Assembly (NCBI GenBank): GCA_036898135.1
Contig: CM072523.1
Location: 27,108,757-27,172,756, forward strand
Source: Oncomelania hupensis
Taxonomy: Eukaryota > Mollusca > Gastropoda > Littorinimorpha > Pomatiopsidae
Direction: 5' to 3'
DNA: 64,000 nt
Part shown: in pieces, positions 12,764 through 22,509 of the stretch
Layout of the letters: each line of letters starts with the position of its first letter
How positions within the stretch are numbered: position 1 is the first letter of the stretch
Position numbers and translations under genes: made by a program
The notes under the pieces: generated by a model
Seen by the model: only the letters and a program-made list of their open reading frames with translations
What the model was told of the DNA's origin: nothing
Databases searched by the model: none

Positions 12764-12968
12764 ATAATAACAATAATAACAATAAAAATACTCTTATTAT
12801 TATTATTATTATTATTACTTAATTGTTGTAATATAGTGCTTTTGCAACAGAAGAGCTGCTGAAGGCGCTGGCTGATACAGGAGGTAACTCACTCTGCCCA
12901 TGACGCCCACTGGCTGCTGTAGAAATAGTGTTAGGAGTAATGGAGCTGTCTGACAGTGCGGTACTCAC

Positions 12969-13105
12969 AGTTCATCAGGACAGTTGTGCGGCTGGGCTAT
13001 TCTGTAGCCTTCCTGTAGATAGGCGGCCATCTCAAAGGGGTCGATGTCGGCATACGGCTGTTGGCCCAGTGTCATCATCTCCCACAGGGTCACGCCAAAT
13101 GCCCA
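12969..13105 (-). CDS. Ryk: RYK exon, C-lobe helices F-G
   Basis: This 137-bp exon starts in phase 0 after TGTAG and ends at donor GTGAGT (CT|GTGAGT). It reads WAFGVTLWEMMTLGQQPYAD, IDPFEMAAYLQEGYRIAQPH, NCPDEL. It contains the 'DVWAFGVTLWE' helix F start (Asp-Val supplied by the previous exon) and the GYRIAQP segment characteristic of RYK. Identity to the vertebrate protein is very high over the whole exon. Confidence 0.95.
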
Positions 13106-14204
13106 CTACATTAGCAAAAGACAAAAAAGACGTACGTTGCTATGTTTGTACAGATGGACCCATATAAATAAATCTGCATTTGTGTCATTCGATGATACTG
13201 AGTAAATAACGCTTTAACCCCTTGAACCCTGGAAGCCCCACCAATTCTGAGCCCCATCCCCTGGGCTCCCCGGAGAAAAATGGCATTTTTAGCATGCTTT
13301 TAGTAAAACAACGAAAACATAGCCAAAGTGTTAGACAACCCAAAGTACTTCAAATGTCATCTCTTCATCTTCATTATCATCCCACAATTGATCGATTACT
13401 TCCTGAGTTGTGTACAGTCGCTTAGCGACGCTTCCTTGATTTGTAGACCTTCGTTTCATGACGCAAAATTGAGAAAAAACCGTCACAAAAACACGCACTG
13501 TGCTGCACTAGAGCGCTGACATTTTGCTTTACCTTATTCCCAATAACCCTCAATAACCCTATTCCAAACAGCAAGTACTAGAAAGAACAGTAAGCTGTGT
13601 ACGGACCGCAAGATTAACGGTAAGGTTACGAGACCGATTTATCGGTCTTTCGGGGCACAGCTGTTTAAGGGCTAGACCGATATATCGGTCTTTCGGGTTC
13701 AAGAGGTTAAAGAATGAAGCACAGCAGGCGCCTATGCATTTTAATGGGTTTCCAAACCTGCATGTGTGAAAAATTAATAGAGAAAAACAATAACCCCGTA
13801 ATATACCTAAGGCCTAACAATCTTCTACCAGAAAATGAACTGCTGCATAGGATTTCTTTCACAAGAAAAACAGTTTAAGCAGTCTACTGAGTTGTATTGA
13901 TCTATGAACAGCAAACCTTATACATTAAATCATATATCTCTCTAGTCCCTCAGTCTGTCAGGCTATTGGAGAGGGATGCTGTCGCAGAGAGTTTTTGCCA
14001 CTTCAATCTCTCTGTTGCTGTCGCCAGGAGGTGTGACGCATGTCCAGTGCCGTCCATGTTTTTGACGTCATGTCAAGTTCTTTATTTGCCTTTCTCTGCT
14101 CCTGCCTCCCTTCTGTTCCTTACATAACGGGTTTTGCGCAGATGCTGTGTCGCGTGACGTGACCAAACCAATGCCAACTTTCTCTTCTTCATGATGGCAA
14201 GGAG
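13106..14204. other. RYK intron with a diverged repeat
   Basis: No exon is visible. Two close words at 13629-13690, GAGACCGATTTATCGGTCTT and TAGACCGATATATCGGTCTT, each contain a self-complementary core (AGACCGAT(A/T)(T/A)ATCGGTCT). They are about 40 bp apart and look like part of an AT-rich palindromic repeat. Confidence 0.4.
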
Positions 14205-14293
14205 TGGTTGATGATGATGATGATGATGATGATGAACACTTGTATAGCGCGATTCCATCCAGGCCAAGTAAGCATGCTCGGTGCGCTGGGGGG

Positions 14294-14324
<31 letters not shown>

Positions 14325-15345
14325 TTTTGGTCACTGATTAAAAAGATGTGTCTTCAGCTGACGCTTGAAGGCTGCTTTGGAGCTACACTGACGTAGCGAG
14401 AGAGGAAGTCTGTTCCACAGGAGAGGAGCTGCACATTCAAAAGACTTTGCTCCAAAGTTCTTTTTCTTATGTCGATCGACACTTGGCACAGAGATCTTGC
14501 ACTGTGAGCTAGACCGAAGGTTTCGCTCAGGAGCATGCCAAGGGAGGAGTTCTTGCAGGTACTTGGGTGCTGATCCTTCCTTGCATCCAAACACAAGGGA
14601 AAGTATTTTATGTTCAATCCGCTTTTCAACGGGGAGCCAATGAAGTTCCTGAAGAACTGGTGTAATATGCTCATGAGTCTTAGCTTTTGTCACAATCCTA
14701 GCTGCTGTGTTTTGAACTTTTTGTAGCCTCTGCAGCTGGCACTTGGGCAAGCCCCAAACACAGCTGTTGCAGAAGTCCAAGCGAGACTGGATGAGCGAAA
14801 CAGCAAGTGTGTTGGCCGTTTTTCTGTCCAGATCTGGCCTAAGTTGACCCAGTGTTCGCAGACCAAGGTAGCATGATCTGACTGTGGCGCTGACCTGAGG
14901 CACCATGGTGAGGCCGCTGTCCACAAGAAGACCAAGGTCTCGTACTGTGCTGGACACTGGAATAGTCGAAGAGCCAACTTGGAGGGAGTCCACAGATACC
15001 TTTCGACGACAGGCATCTGAGCCACACAGTAACACCTCTGTTTTCTCATCATTTAATTTTAACCTGTTGGAGAACATCCAAGACTTGATCTCCCGACAAC
15101 AGCTTTCGAGACTCTGGATTGCCTCTGACGTGGAGGATGCGCTAGGATGAAATGCTTTGTACAGTTCACTGTCATCCGCAAAGAGTTTTCGGCTGATTCC
15201 AAAGCTTTCAATGATTTTACCAAGCTGGGTAGTGTACATGGAGAATAATATTGGCCCTAGAACAGACCCTTGTGGTACACCACAAGTGAGAGGTACGTCA
15301 GGCGATGATGCCCCATCGACGATAACACGTTGTGTTCTTATTTTA
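14205..15345 (-). mobile_element. non-LTR retrotransposon (L2/CR1-like), 5'-truncated, reverse transcriptase C-terminal half
   Basis: One uninterrupted minus-strand frame (stop near 14331) carries reverse-transcriptase blocks in order: TCGVPQGSVLGPILFSMYTT, then FADDS (the YxDD catalytic site), SWMFSNRLKLNDEKTEVLL, the 'thumb' segment LAVSLIQSRLDFCNSCVWGL, and the C-terminal LHWLPVEKRIEHK ... APLLWNRLPLSLRQ ... FKRQLKTHLFNQ. These blocks belong to the CR1/L2/jockey group. The endonuclease and RT fingers are lost by 5' truncation near 15345. The tail has an A-rich tract (14293-14320) and GCGCTATACAAGTG before (ATC)n at 14209-14236. It sits in a RYK intron in the sense direction of the gene. 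The open frame suggests a young copy. Confidence 0.9.
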
Positions 15346-15445
15346 TATATATAATCTAATAAAAGAGATACAAATACATAGTCATCCCTTAAAAAAAACA
15401 AAACACAACAACACCACCACTAACCAACCAAACAAAATTACTGAC

Positions 15446-15605
15446 CACATCACTGGCTGGTGAAAAACATTTGTTGACTAGTGCTTCTACGGCCATCCAC
15501 TTGACGGGCCTGTTTTCGTTGTCACCCAGGCAGTTGTAGTCACCAGAAAACAAGTCCCGTGACAACGCATTGTCAGTGATCTGAACCTGCAGCCCATGGT
15601 CCACT
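15446..15605 (-). CDS. Ryk: RYK exon, activation segment with DNA triad
   Basis: The exon starts after TTGCAG with one base completing a Val codon and ends GATGTG|GTCAGT (160 bp). It reads VDHGLQVQITDNALSRDLF, SGDYNCLGDNENRPVKWMAV, EALVNKCFSPASDV. The metal-binding DFG triad of active kinases is replaced by Asp-Asn-Ala, the hallmark of the RYK family and a basis for its pseudokinase status. The VKWMAVEAL segment corresponds to the APE region. Confidence 0.95.
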
Positions 15606-15726
15606 CTGCAACAGTGATAAGTCCAATATACAATAGAATATAAATACAATACAATACAATATAATATACACCAATAAAACTATACACAAAAAAACATTTG
15701 ATATGAAAATGAAATGTTGTACTTAC

Positions 15727-15836
15727 ACGCAGTTTCTTGTGGCGAGGTCTCTGTGGATGATTTTCTTTCTGTGCAGGAACTGAATGCCACGGATGATCTG
15801 TATGGCCATGTACACCAGCTGCTGAGTGTTCAATGT
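15727..15836 (-). CDS. Ryk: RYK exon, helix E and catalytic (HRD) loop
   Basis: The exon starts in phase 0 after TTACAG and ends TGCGT|GTAAGT (110 bp). It reads TLNTQQLVYMAIQIIRGIQF, LHRKKIIHRDLATRNC, V. HRDLATRN is the tyrosine-kinase catalytic loop with Asp and Asn intact. Vertebrate RYK has HRDLAARNCV at the same place. Confidence 0.95.
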
Positions 15837-16295
15837 CTGTAATACAAAACACACAGTTTTCTTACAATGCGGTGAAACAGAAAGAAAAGCAGGACGAGGA
15901 AGAGGAAAATGAATGGTAAGTATATGTTGTGAAGTGTGCAAACAAGGTCAAACATATGCTCAAAGAACATAAAAAAGCAACAAATAGTGGCAACATCAAT
16001 AACTTCATTATCAATTTTAATAAATCTTCTATAACCCTTTCAACTCTGAAGGGTACAAAATTGTTGAGAAAATCAAGACTTTCAATGAAAATGTGTTCTC
16101 TGGTCAGTGAGGAATACTAAAGATAGAGCTGACTTTCTTTATTACTAAATTATGCATCATTGTGGAAATGAAACTACAGCAACATTTCATGATGAAAGCT
16201 TAAAGAACAGAGACAGCAGAATAAGAGTTCATCTTCAACTGCGATGCATAAACACCAGAGATCCATTTACGAACAGTTTGTCACACTTAACAAGC

Positions 16296-16485
16296 TATAG
16301 CAGTTTGGATATCTTGGGGTAGGGTCTACAACAGACTGCAATAAATCATTAATTTCAACACTTACATAATAGTCCGTTTCAACACTTACATAATAGTCCG
16401 TCACACTTAACAAGCCATAGCAATTTGGATATCTGGGGGTAGGGTCTACAACAGACTGCAATAAATAATTAATTTCAACACTTAC
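16296..16485 (-). repeat. tandem duplication that copies the exon's 5' splice site
   Basis: Two about 75-bp copies (about 16296-16368 and 16400-16487) plus a 24-bp partial unit between them repeat the word ATGTAAGTGTTGAAA. The true donor is at 16484-16485. Identical GTAAGTG donors occur at 16388-16389 and 16364-16365. The intervening sequence has no stop in the exon's frame. See findings for the consequence. Confidence 0.85.
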
Positions 16486-16688
16486 ATATCTGGAGCCACA
16501 TTCTGACATGCGGCATTTCTGCAGGAACTTTTTCATGTTGCCCTCATGGGTGAAGGGGTACATAACCAAGGGGGGATCCTCCTCATCTGAACATGCCCCG
16601 AGCAGCGGATAGATGTTAGGGTGCGCCAGTCCTTTCAGCATCAGAGCCTCCGTGAGGAACAGCGACACCTGGTCTGGTTTGGCTTGAT
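16486..16688 (-). CDS. Ryk: RYK exon, helix C to hinge and helix D
   Basis: The exon starts with two bases completing an Asp codon and ends AGATAT|GTAAGTG (203 bp, phase 0). It reads QAKPDQVSLFLTEALMLKGL, AHPNIYPLLGACSDEEDPPL, VMYPFTHEGNMKKFLQKCRM, SECGSRY. The Glu in LTEA is the helix C glutamate position; VMYPF is the hinge. It aligns residue by residue with vertebrate RYK up to the point where receptor kinases carry the variable kinase insert. The donor is followed by duplicated donor copies. A 33-bp minisatellite starts 31 bp upstream of its acceptor. Confidence 0.93.
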
Positions 16689-16719
16689 CTGAGTGACAAA
16701 CACAACAGTATTTGACTTA

Positions 16720-17019
16720 GACCCATCATACCTGTACCATTATCCCTCACAAGACCCATCATACCTGTACCATTATCTCTCACAAGACCCATCATACCTG
16801 TACCATTATCCCTCACAAGACCCATCATACCTGTACCATTATCTCTCACAAGACCCATCATACCTGTACCATTATCTCTCACAAGACCCATCATACCTGT
16901 ACCATTATCTCTCACAAGACCCATCATACCTGTACCATTATCCCTCACAAGACCCATCATACCTGTACCATTATCCCTCACAAGACCCATCATACCTGTT
17001 CCATTATCCCTCACAAGAC
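16720..17019. repeat. 33-bp minisatellite, about nine copies, in a RYK intron
   Basis: The unit is near GACCCATCATACCTGTACCA followed by TTATCCCTCACAA, with single-base CCC/TCT variants. As 33 is a multiple of three and no unit has a stop on either strand, it makes spurious repeat-protein frames on both strands (for example DPSYLYHYPSQ). It ends about 31 bp before the acceptor of the next exon. Confidence 0.95.
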
Positions 17020-17699
17020 GGCATCTAGTAAGGATTATGTCCAAGACCTTGTCATTAACTCCAACTCCCTTTCTCTCAGTGTAACAACCTACCCCTTGTG
17101 TTGTATATACACTTTTGGACTCTTTAATTATTTTTTTTATACCTGACTACATAATAGTAAAGATCCTGTCCCAAGTAAACACTATGTTTCAGATGCTTTC
17201 CTATAACTCCCTTCCTTTATACCACGGAGAGACTACCTATTTCATACTGTACACATAGGTAAGACTTATTAGTTGGCTCTCTGAGCATGTGTATGTATAC
17301 AGTGATAAAGTTTAGTTAACAATTAGGAATAACACAAGTAAGCATTATCATTTTGTGGAAGGGTTGGTGTTCAATCTGGTATTGGAATTCTATGGTGGTT
17401 TGCATGCAGGCATCTGCAAACCCATGGTTTTTATCCCCCACACGACATGCAATGAAGTTGGGTCATCTTCTCAATGAAAGGACGAGCGCATGCAGGTGAA
17501 TGAAGTCGGTCATCTTCTCAATGAAAGGACGAACATAATTATATGCGCATGCATGTGTGTGTGCATTTGTCTTGGATTTTAGTGGCGGTGTGTGCTAGTG
17601 TCAATGGTGGTGGTGTGTGTGTGGGTGTGTTTGTGTTGTTGGCGGTGGGTGAATGGCGGTGTTACCGTGATTGCTGTAGCACACAGTGCAAGAACTGAC

Positions 17700-17792
17700 C
17701 TGTGACCGTTTTGACCATAACCTCTTGCTCTCTGCTCTCCTTGTCCTCATCCTCCCACAGCACAGTGCCGTGGTATATTCTGCCAAATGTGC
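17700..17792 (-). CDS. Ryk: RYK exon, glycine loop and VxVK strand
   Basis: The exon starts after TTTTCAG with two bases completing Gly and ends ACAG|GTCAGT (93 bp). It reads TFGRIYHGTVLWEDEDKESR, EQEVMVKTVT. GTFGRIYHG is the abbreviated glycine loop of RYK, and VMVK holds the conserved beta-3 lysine. The phase joins correctly to 18305 and 16688. Confidence 0.93.
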
Positions 17793-18304
17793 CTGAAAAC
17801 CCAGGTTAAATACACCCTTACATGGTTAGTTCTACAGACAAATACCCACAATCTAGTGATAGAGTGTTGACCTACTCTCAGTATTTTTTATACTTCTTTT
17901 TGATCTCCCTTGTCAAAACTCGCCCCAGTTACCTCCCTTCACAAAAAAAACTCCTCTCTTCTTTATTTACAAAAATATTTTTGATACAGAGGAAAGAGAA
18001 CTCAAAACTTTAAATCCGTCAACATTGTAGCCTATTGAAGGCGTTTCTTCTGCAGTCAGGCATTATTAATATTTTTTATGGCTGATTTTCTCATCATTTC
18101 TGTTATGTGCTGCTGAATTTCTGGCATATTTTTCATTCATAAAATGTAGTTTTCTTGTATCACAGCCTCATTTGTAGAGGTTTTTATAACCTAGCTGTGA
18201 AAGCCACAGGAAGCAACCTGTGTTCCTGCTTTACAGACATGATCACTGAAGCTTTCGTTATTAAGCTGCTTTAAGCTGAGGTGAGAAAATTATTGTACGG
18301 TTAC

Positions 18305-18430
18305 CTTCTAGCATGAGCTCTCCAAGGGTCATGCTCTTTCTCTCAATGGCAATTTCCTTCAGCACAGTTTTGATGTCAGTGGGTTTCAGTTCTGCTGCTG
18401 GCGATATTCCTCGCCGAAAATTGGGAAGGC
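18305..18430 (-). CDS. Ryk: RYK exon, start of kinase domain
   Basis: The exon starts after GTTTCAG and ends GAAG|GTAACC (126 bp). It reads LPNFRRGISPAAELKPTDIK, TVLKEIAIERKSMTLGELML, E. The RKSMTLGELMLEG stretch is the first beta strand leading into the glycine loop, as in vertebrate RYK. The first third is the juxtamembrane linker. Confidence 0.9.
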
Positions 18431-19884
18431 CTGAAACAAGAACATACCAAATGTATATTTTACATCCTCTTCAGTCAATATCACTTACAGTCTAACAATA
18501 GTACAATTGAATCAAATGTAAAGTCCATGTACACAGCTCTCGCAGCTTCTTCTTTAGTTCCAATGGCTAGAATAGGCTAAACTCCACCAAGTCTGACCTT
18601 CCCCCTTCACTCTGAGCTGAGTATCAGAGGTCTATCTCTGAAACCTTTGATTAGATGTTAAGTGCCATCTTCTAGTGCATAGCCTGCACACATACTTGCC
18701 AAAATAAGATACCGCATCCTTGTCTGAGCAGTCAAGCATGCTACTGCAAAAAGTCTGTTCCAAATTTTACTTGTGATATTTAGCAACGCCTTTCTGTTCT
18801 TCCTAACAAGTGCATCATGTACCTATCTGCACTCCACTCAAACTAAAGCAAGCTTTTCCATTGTTGCGGAGATTAAAGGTGTCTTTATGTGCCCATACGC
18901 AACTCAAATGCAAACAATTGGATTTTTTTCCTCTTTTGTGGAATAATGGTTTTATGGCTTGTCCACACTCCAATCAAAACTAGAGCAAGATTTTATTTTA
19001 TTTTCATTTTTGTGGAGAATACAGATTTTGACTTGCCCACACAACTCAATTCAAAACACAAAACAAATTGTTTTTCCATTTAGTGGAATACAGATTCCTG
19101 CATTTGACTTGATCCTAATTACACAGTACAGGGATATCTGCTTTTCGGTGTGGGTGTGTGTGTGTGTGGGTGTATATGCATGTGTGTGTGCACTCTCTCC
19201 TACAGAAAATGGCAACAACATTGCCTACGGAACTGGGCAAAGACGAAAACAAACAATAAATATGCCGCCAAATGAAGAACCCACAGTGAAAATCCTCTTG
19301 TGAAATCCCAATCCTTTCATGAAATCCCTGTTAATCTGGGGGGCTGGACCTCTGTGCCCCTCTTCTCGCTGTGCTTAATCCTTTGCCACTCTGCCGCTGA
19401 TAATGTGTTTGCACCAAGATTAAAACAAATCTAGGGGAAGACAAACAGACAAAACTTGCTTTGGCAGATGGTGTGAGGGAGTAGGTGAGATGGTAAGGTG
19501 TTGGTAGTGGTTGAAATTACTGAAGAAATGTATGACCGAGTACATAACAGTGTAAGTGTTTGCAATGTCTTTAAGGCATGTCATGCAGGTGCACTGTACT
19601 GTATCAATCAGCTCATTATCAGTTTGAGCTTGTCTACGAATGTTTGTGTGCATACACGTCTGTGTGTGTGTGTGTGTGTCTGTGTGTGTGTGTGTTATCT
19701 TGATTCCGAGACATAGATATTCCTTGTATGTGAACTTGGCTAAACACATTTTTGACTTGACTTAGACTTAATGTCATGTCATGATAATAAGAGTTGGGAG
19801 ACCATTATGGTAACTATTGTGTTAGTGTTGATTAATGAGGTTGCTGAGAGACCAAATAAATAAAAAATCAGAAAATAAAAGAGT

Positions 19885-20380
19885 AATTAGTTAAGTGGTG
19901 TACGCCCTGTACTCGAATGCCAGGCGGTAACATTACAGGCAGTGATTCAAATGCCGTTAACGGCCTGTGGGGGTGGGGGGGTGGGGGGGGAAACAAACAA
20001 AAAAACCAATACACTGCACTCCTAGTCCTTTTGATGAGGGTGCCTAGTCTGTGCATGGCATGGACATTAAAGATCCTGATGCTCATGTACTAGGCAGATG
20101 AGTGCCGGCTACACAAATACACCCAGCACGCGCTAGGTTCCTTCTTTCCATCTCCGGTCGCTCAGGATTGTGCCCAGTCATCAGGATTGTGCCCAGTCAT
20201 CAGGATTGTGCCCAGTCATCAGGATTGTGCCCAGTCATGTGGGCGTCACACTATGAGCCCAAAGGTTGCAAGTGAATGCCTTAGGGGCTTGAGTTAGATC
20301 CTGTATCGACCAGCGTCTTGAGCTGCTCTTGAGCTGGTAAAGCGCTATATAAAAGTGATTAAATAAATAAATAAATAGTT
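19885..20380 (+). repeat. SINE-like repeat ending in GCGCTATATAA tail
   Basis: The 3' end reads GAGCTGGTAAAGCGCTATAT then AAAAGTGATT and (AAAT)n, matching a copy at 33565-33630. An internal phrase, GATCCTGATGCTCATGTACT, recurs at 46226-46262. It holds four tandem copies of a 20-bp word at 20162-20238 (CAGTCATCAGGATTGTGCCC). Confidence 0.55.
20162..20238. repeat. 20-bp tandem array, four copies
   Basis: The unit ATCAGGATTGTGCCCAGTC is repeated without change. It looks like a recent slippage expansion inside the enclosing SINE-like repeat. Confidence 0.9.
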
Positions 20381-20829
20381 GTCATTGTTAAGCCTTATTG
20401 CGCATGGACCTTATATTGTCCGTCAGCAAGCTAGGTAAGTGGGATGTCAGCAAGGGCTGGGAAGCAGTGACGGTTCAAGTATTATGTTGGTAGTGGTAAA
20501 TCTCTCTACCAAGCTTTGTGAATGAGATGATGAGCAAATGAATGCAGTGGGTGATGGAATCAATGAATGATCATCAACATGTTGAGTGAAGGTACTACAA
20601 ACAAGACAAAGACGAAGGCAAATGAACAAGTCAGTGAATGTGAATGACTTTGTGAGCTATCCTTCTTCTTCTTATTGGGTTGAGCAGCCACAATCAGTAT
20701 GTTGATTCATTTGGTTGATCCTGTCTATTTCCGCACAGTATTTCTCTGGACCATAAGAAGTTAATCATTTCTCACCACACAATGCGATCCCTGTATCTGA
20801 GCAGTAAGATTTGCATGCATTATTTCCCG

Positions 20830-21039
20830 CAAGGGGCGAATGTATGTGACTTAGATACGAGGCTATTGAGGTCACCGAGGGTTTTCCCCGGGCACTCCGG
20901 TTTCCTCTCTCCCTTCAATAATGGTACTGGACGCAGTCAATATAAAATGTCAAAAAATAAAAATTCAAATTTCTTTCCGTCTTCCAATAGCGATTTCCCT
21001 GCCTTTACACCACCTGTTTGAGTGATAGATGTGTATTTG

Positions 21040-21078
<39 letters not shown>

Positions 21079-21150
21079 TGTGGGTACAGATCGCCGCGCT
21101 TTGGGCCTGATTGATTTGGGGAAAGGCGCGTATATAGCATCCAGTATTAT
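20830..21150 (+). repeat. SINE-family copy 2 of 4
   Basis: It carries TATGTGACTTAGATACGAGG, GAGGTCACCGAGGGTTTTCC, CCTTCAATAATGGTACTGG, ACGCAGTCAAT, then an internal TG microsatellite and the 3' tail ATCGCCGCGCTTTGGGCCTG ... GGCGCGTATATAGCA with (TTA)n. It is closest to the copy at 44065-44645. Confidence 0.7.
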
Positions 21151-21341
21151 TATTATTATTTGATGTCCTGTCTATTTCCTTATGGTATTACGCACAGTGC
21201 ATTATATATGAAGTCAAGTCAAGTCAACCAATCTTTATTACCAACAATGGAGAATTCATACAGCACACTGCAACACATTCAGTAATAGCTCAGAAAAATA
21301 AGACAATCACTTGTGACCAAAAAGCAGTGTGATGTTCGTAC

Positions 21342-21424
21342 CTGTACCGCTAGCATTATTTGGTGTGTCGGGCCTAAGGAAGGTCTGGCTCTGCGCTGTC
21401 AGGGCTTGGGAGCTGCTGCTGTCA
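21342..21424 (-). CDS. Ryk: RYK exon, juxtamembrane segment
   Basis: The exon starts with one base completing a Tyr codon and ends ACAG|GTACGA (83 bp). It reads DSSSSQALTAQSQTFLRPDT, PNNASGTG. The motif FLRPDTPNNA is diagnostic of RYK (vertebrate YLRADTPNNA). It lies on the cytoplasmic side of the membrane helix; the Ser-rich start is also conserved. Confidence 0.92.
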
Positions 21425-22031
21425 CTGAAAACCAACAACACAAATGACGCCACTGACCTACACCTGCTGATACATCAAACACATCTTCCACAGAAGAAAG
21501 AAAACTCGTCAGGAGACTGACCAAGTACATATCTATCCATAAACTATAATTCACCTATTTCCTGGGAATCCAAAATGAATGAAATACTAAAATAATTTGA
21601 TGAAAATATTCATCGAATTTGTGAAAACACAGAAATGAAATAACCAGAAGAGAGGACTTAATAGAGATTAGTGAAACATTGCAAAAAAAAAAAATTTTTT
21701 AACCCAAACTTGTTTTGTTACATTGTTTTTAATTTATATTTTTCTCTCATACATCTACACAAACATTCAAATTTGCTTAGAAACTGTGTCTTTTTCAAGA
21801 CCAGAAATAGGCCTTTACAGTCAACAAAGTTTATAGATGTCAATGTTGATTTGTTACAAGGCTGCACAGTTATGAAAATATAACGCCGGAAGAGATGTAC
21901 AGGGAAGGTTAAATATTATGAAGATGATTAATGGAACATCACTTAGCAGAACACGAAACGTGAGTCAGTGACCGAACAGACCTCAAGATAAATGGTTGTA
22001 ACATTCAGGCACACACATGCTAGCATGCACA

Positions 22032-22067
<36 letters not shown>

Positions 22068-22071
22068 TGTG

Positions 22072-22343
22072 TGTAGAAACAACGTAGCGATGACTCTTGT
22101 GAAAAAAACAGACATTCTTTTGACACACTTTTCATTTTCTTGACATTATTTTGACATTTTCACATTTTTGAAACTATCCCTCACCCTAACCCCTAACCCA
22201 AACCCTTAACCTAACCCTAAGCCTAAAACAGCTGTAACTCTACCGGAACCCTATTTTGACGTCAAAATAGGGCAGCCTTCCAAAAAAGTCAAAAGAAACC
22301 ATGTGGAGTTTCATGAGTGTGTCACTGTAACGTCGTTTCTACA
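22072..22343. mobile_element. MITE-like element with 14-bp TIRs in a CA microsatellite
   Basis: TGTAGAAACAACGT (22072-22085) and its inverted copy with one mismatch (22330-22343) bound 272 bp with no coding capacity. CA repeats lie on both outer sides. Inside are a degenerate telomere-like run (about 22182-22226) and a perfect 24-bp palindrome (22249-22272) centred on TGACGTCA. Confidence 0.6.
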
Positions 22344-22509
22344 TGCCCACGCACACACACACGCACACTACACACAAACACACACAGAGGTATATCCATG
22401 ATGGCATGGTTAGTGGAAGACAACATCTTGATGTACATTTTTGATGGAACAAGCAAAACAAAAATGCTAACAGAAATAAACACAAACAATGATTAAGACA
22501 GCTAAACCA

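Larger units (their letters stand above)
18431..21341. other. RYK intron with SINEs and simple repeats
   Basis: The intron contains TG runs (19655-19695, 21038-21077), two SINE-type repeats and a 20-bp tandem array, listed separately. No extra exon was found. Confidence 0.5.

Noticed and set aside
16616..17044. RDNGTGMMGLV / DPSYLYHYPSQ repeat proteins on both strands
   Set aside because: They translate the 33-bp minisatellite in an intron next to a well-supported kinase exon.
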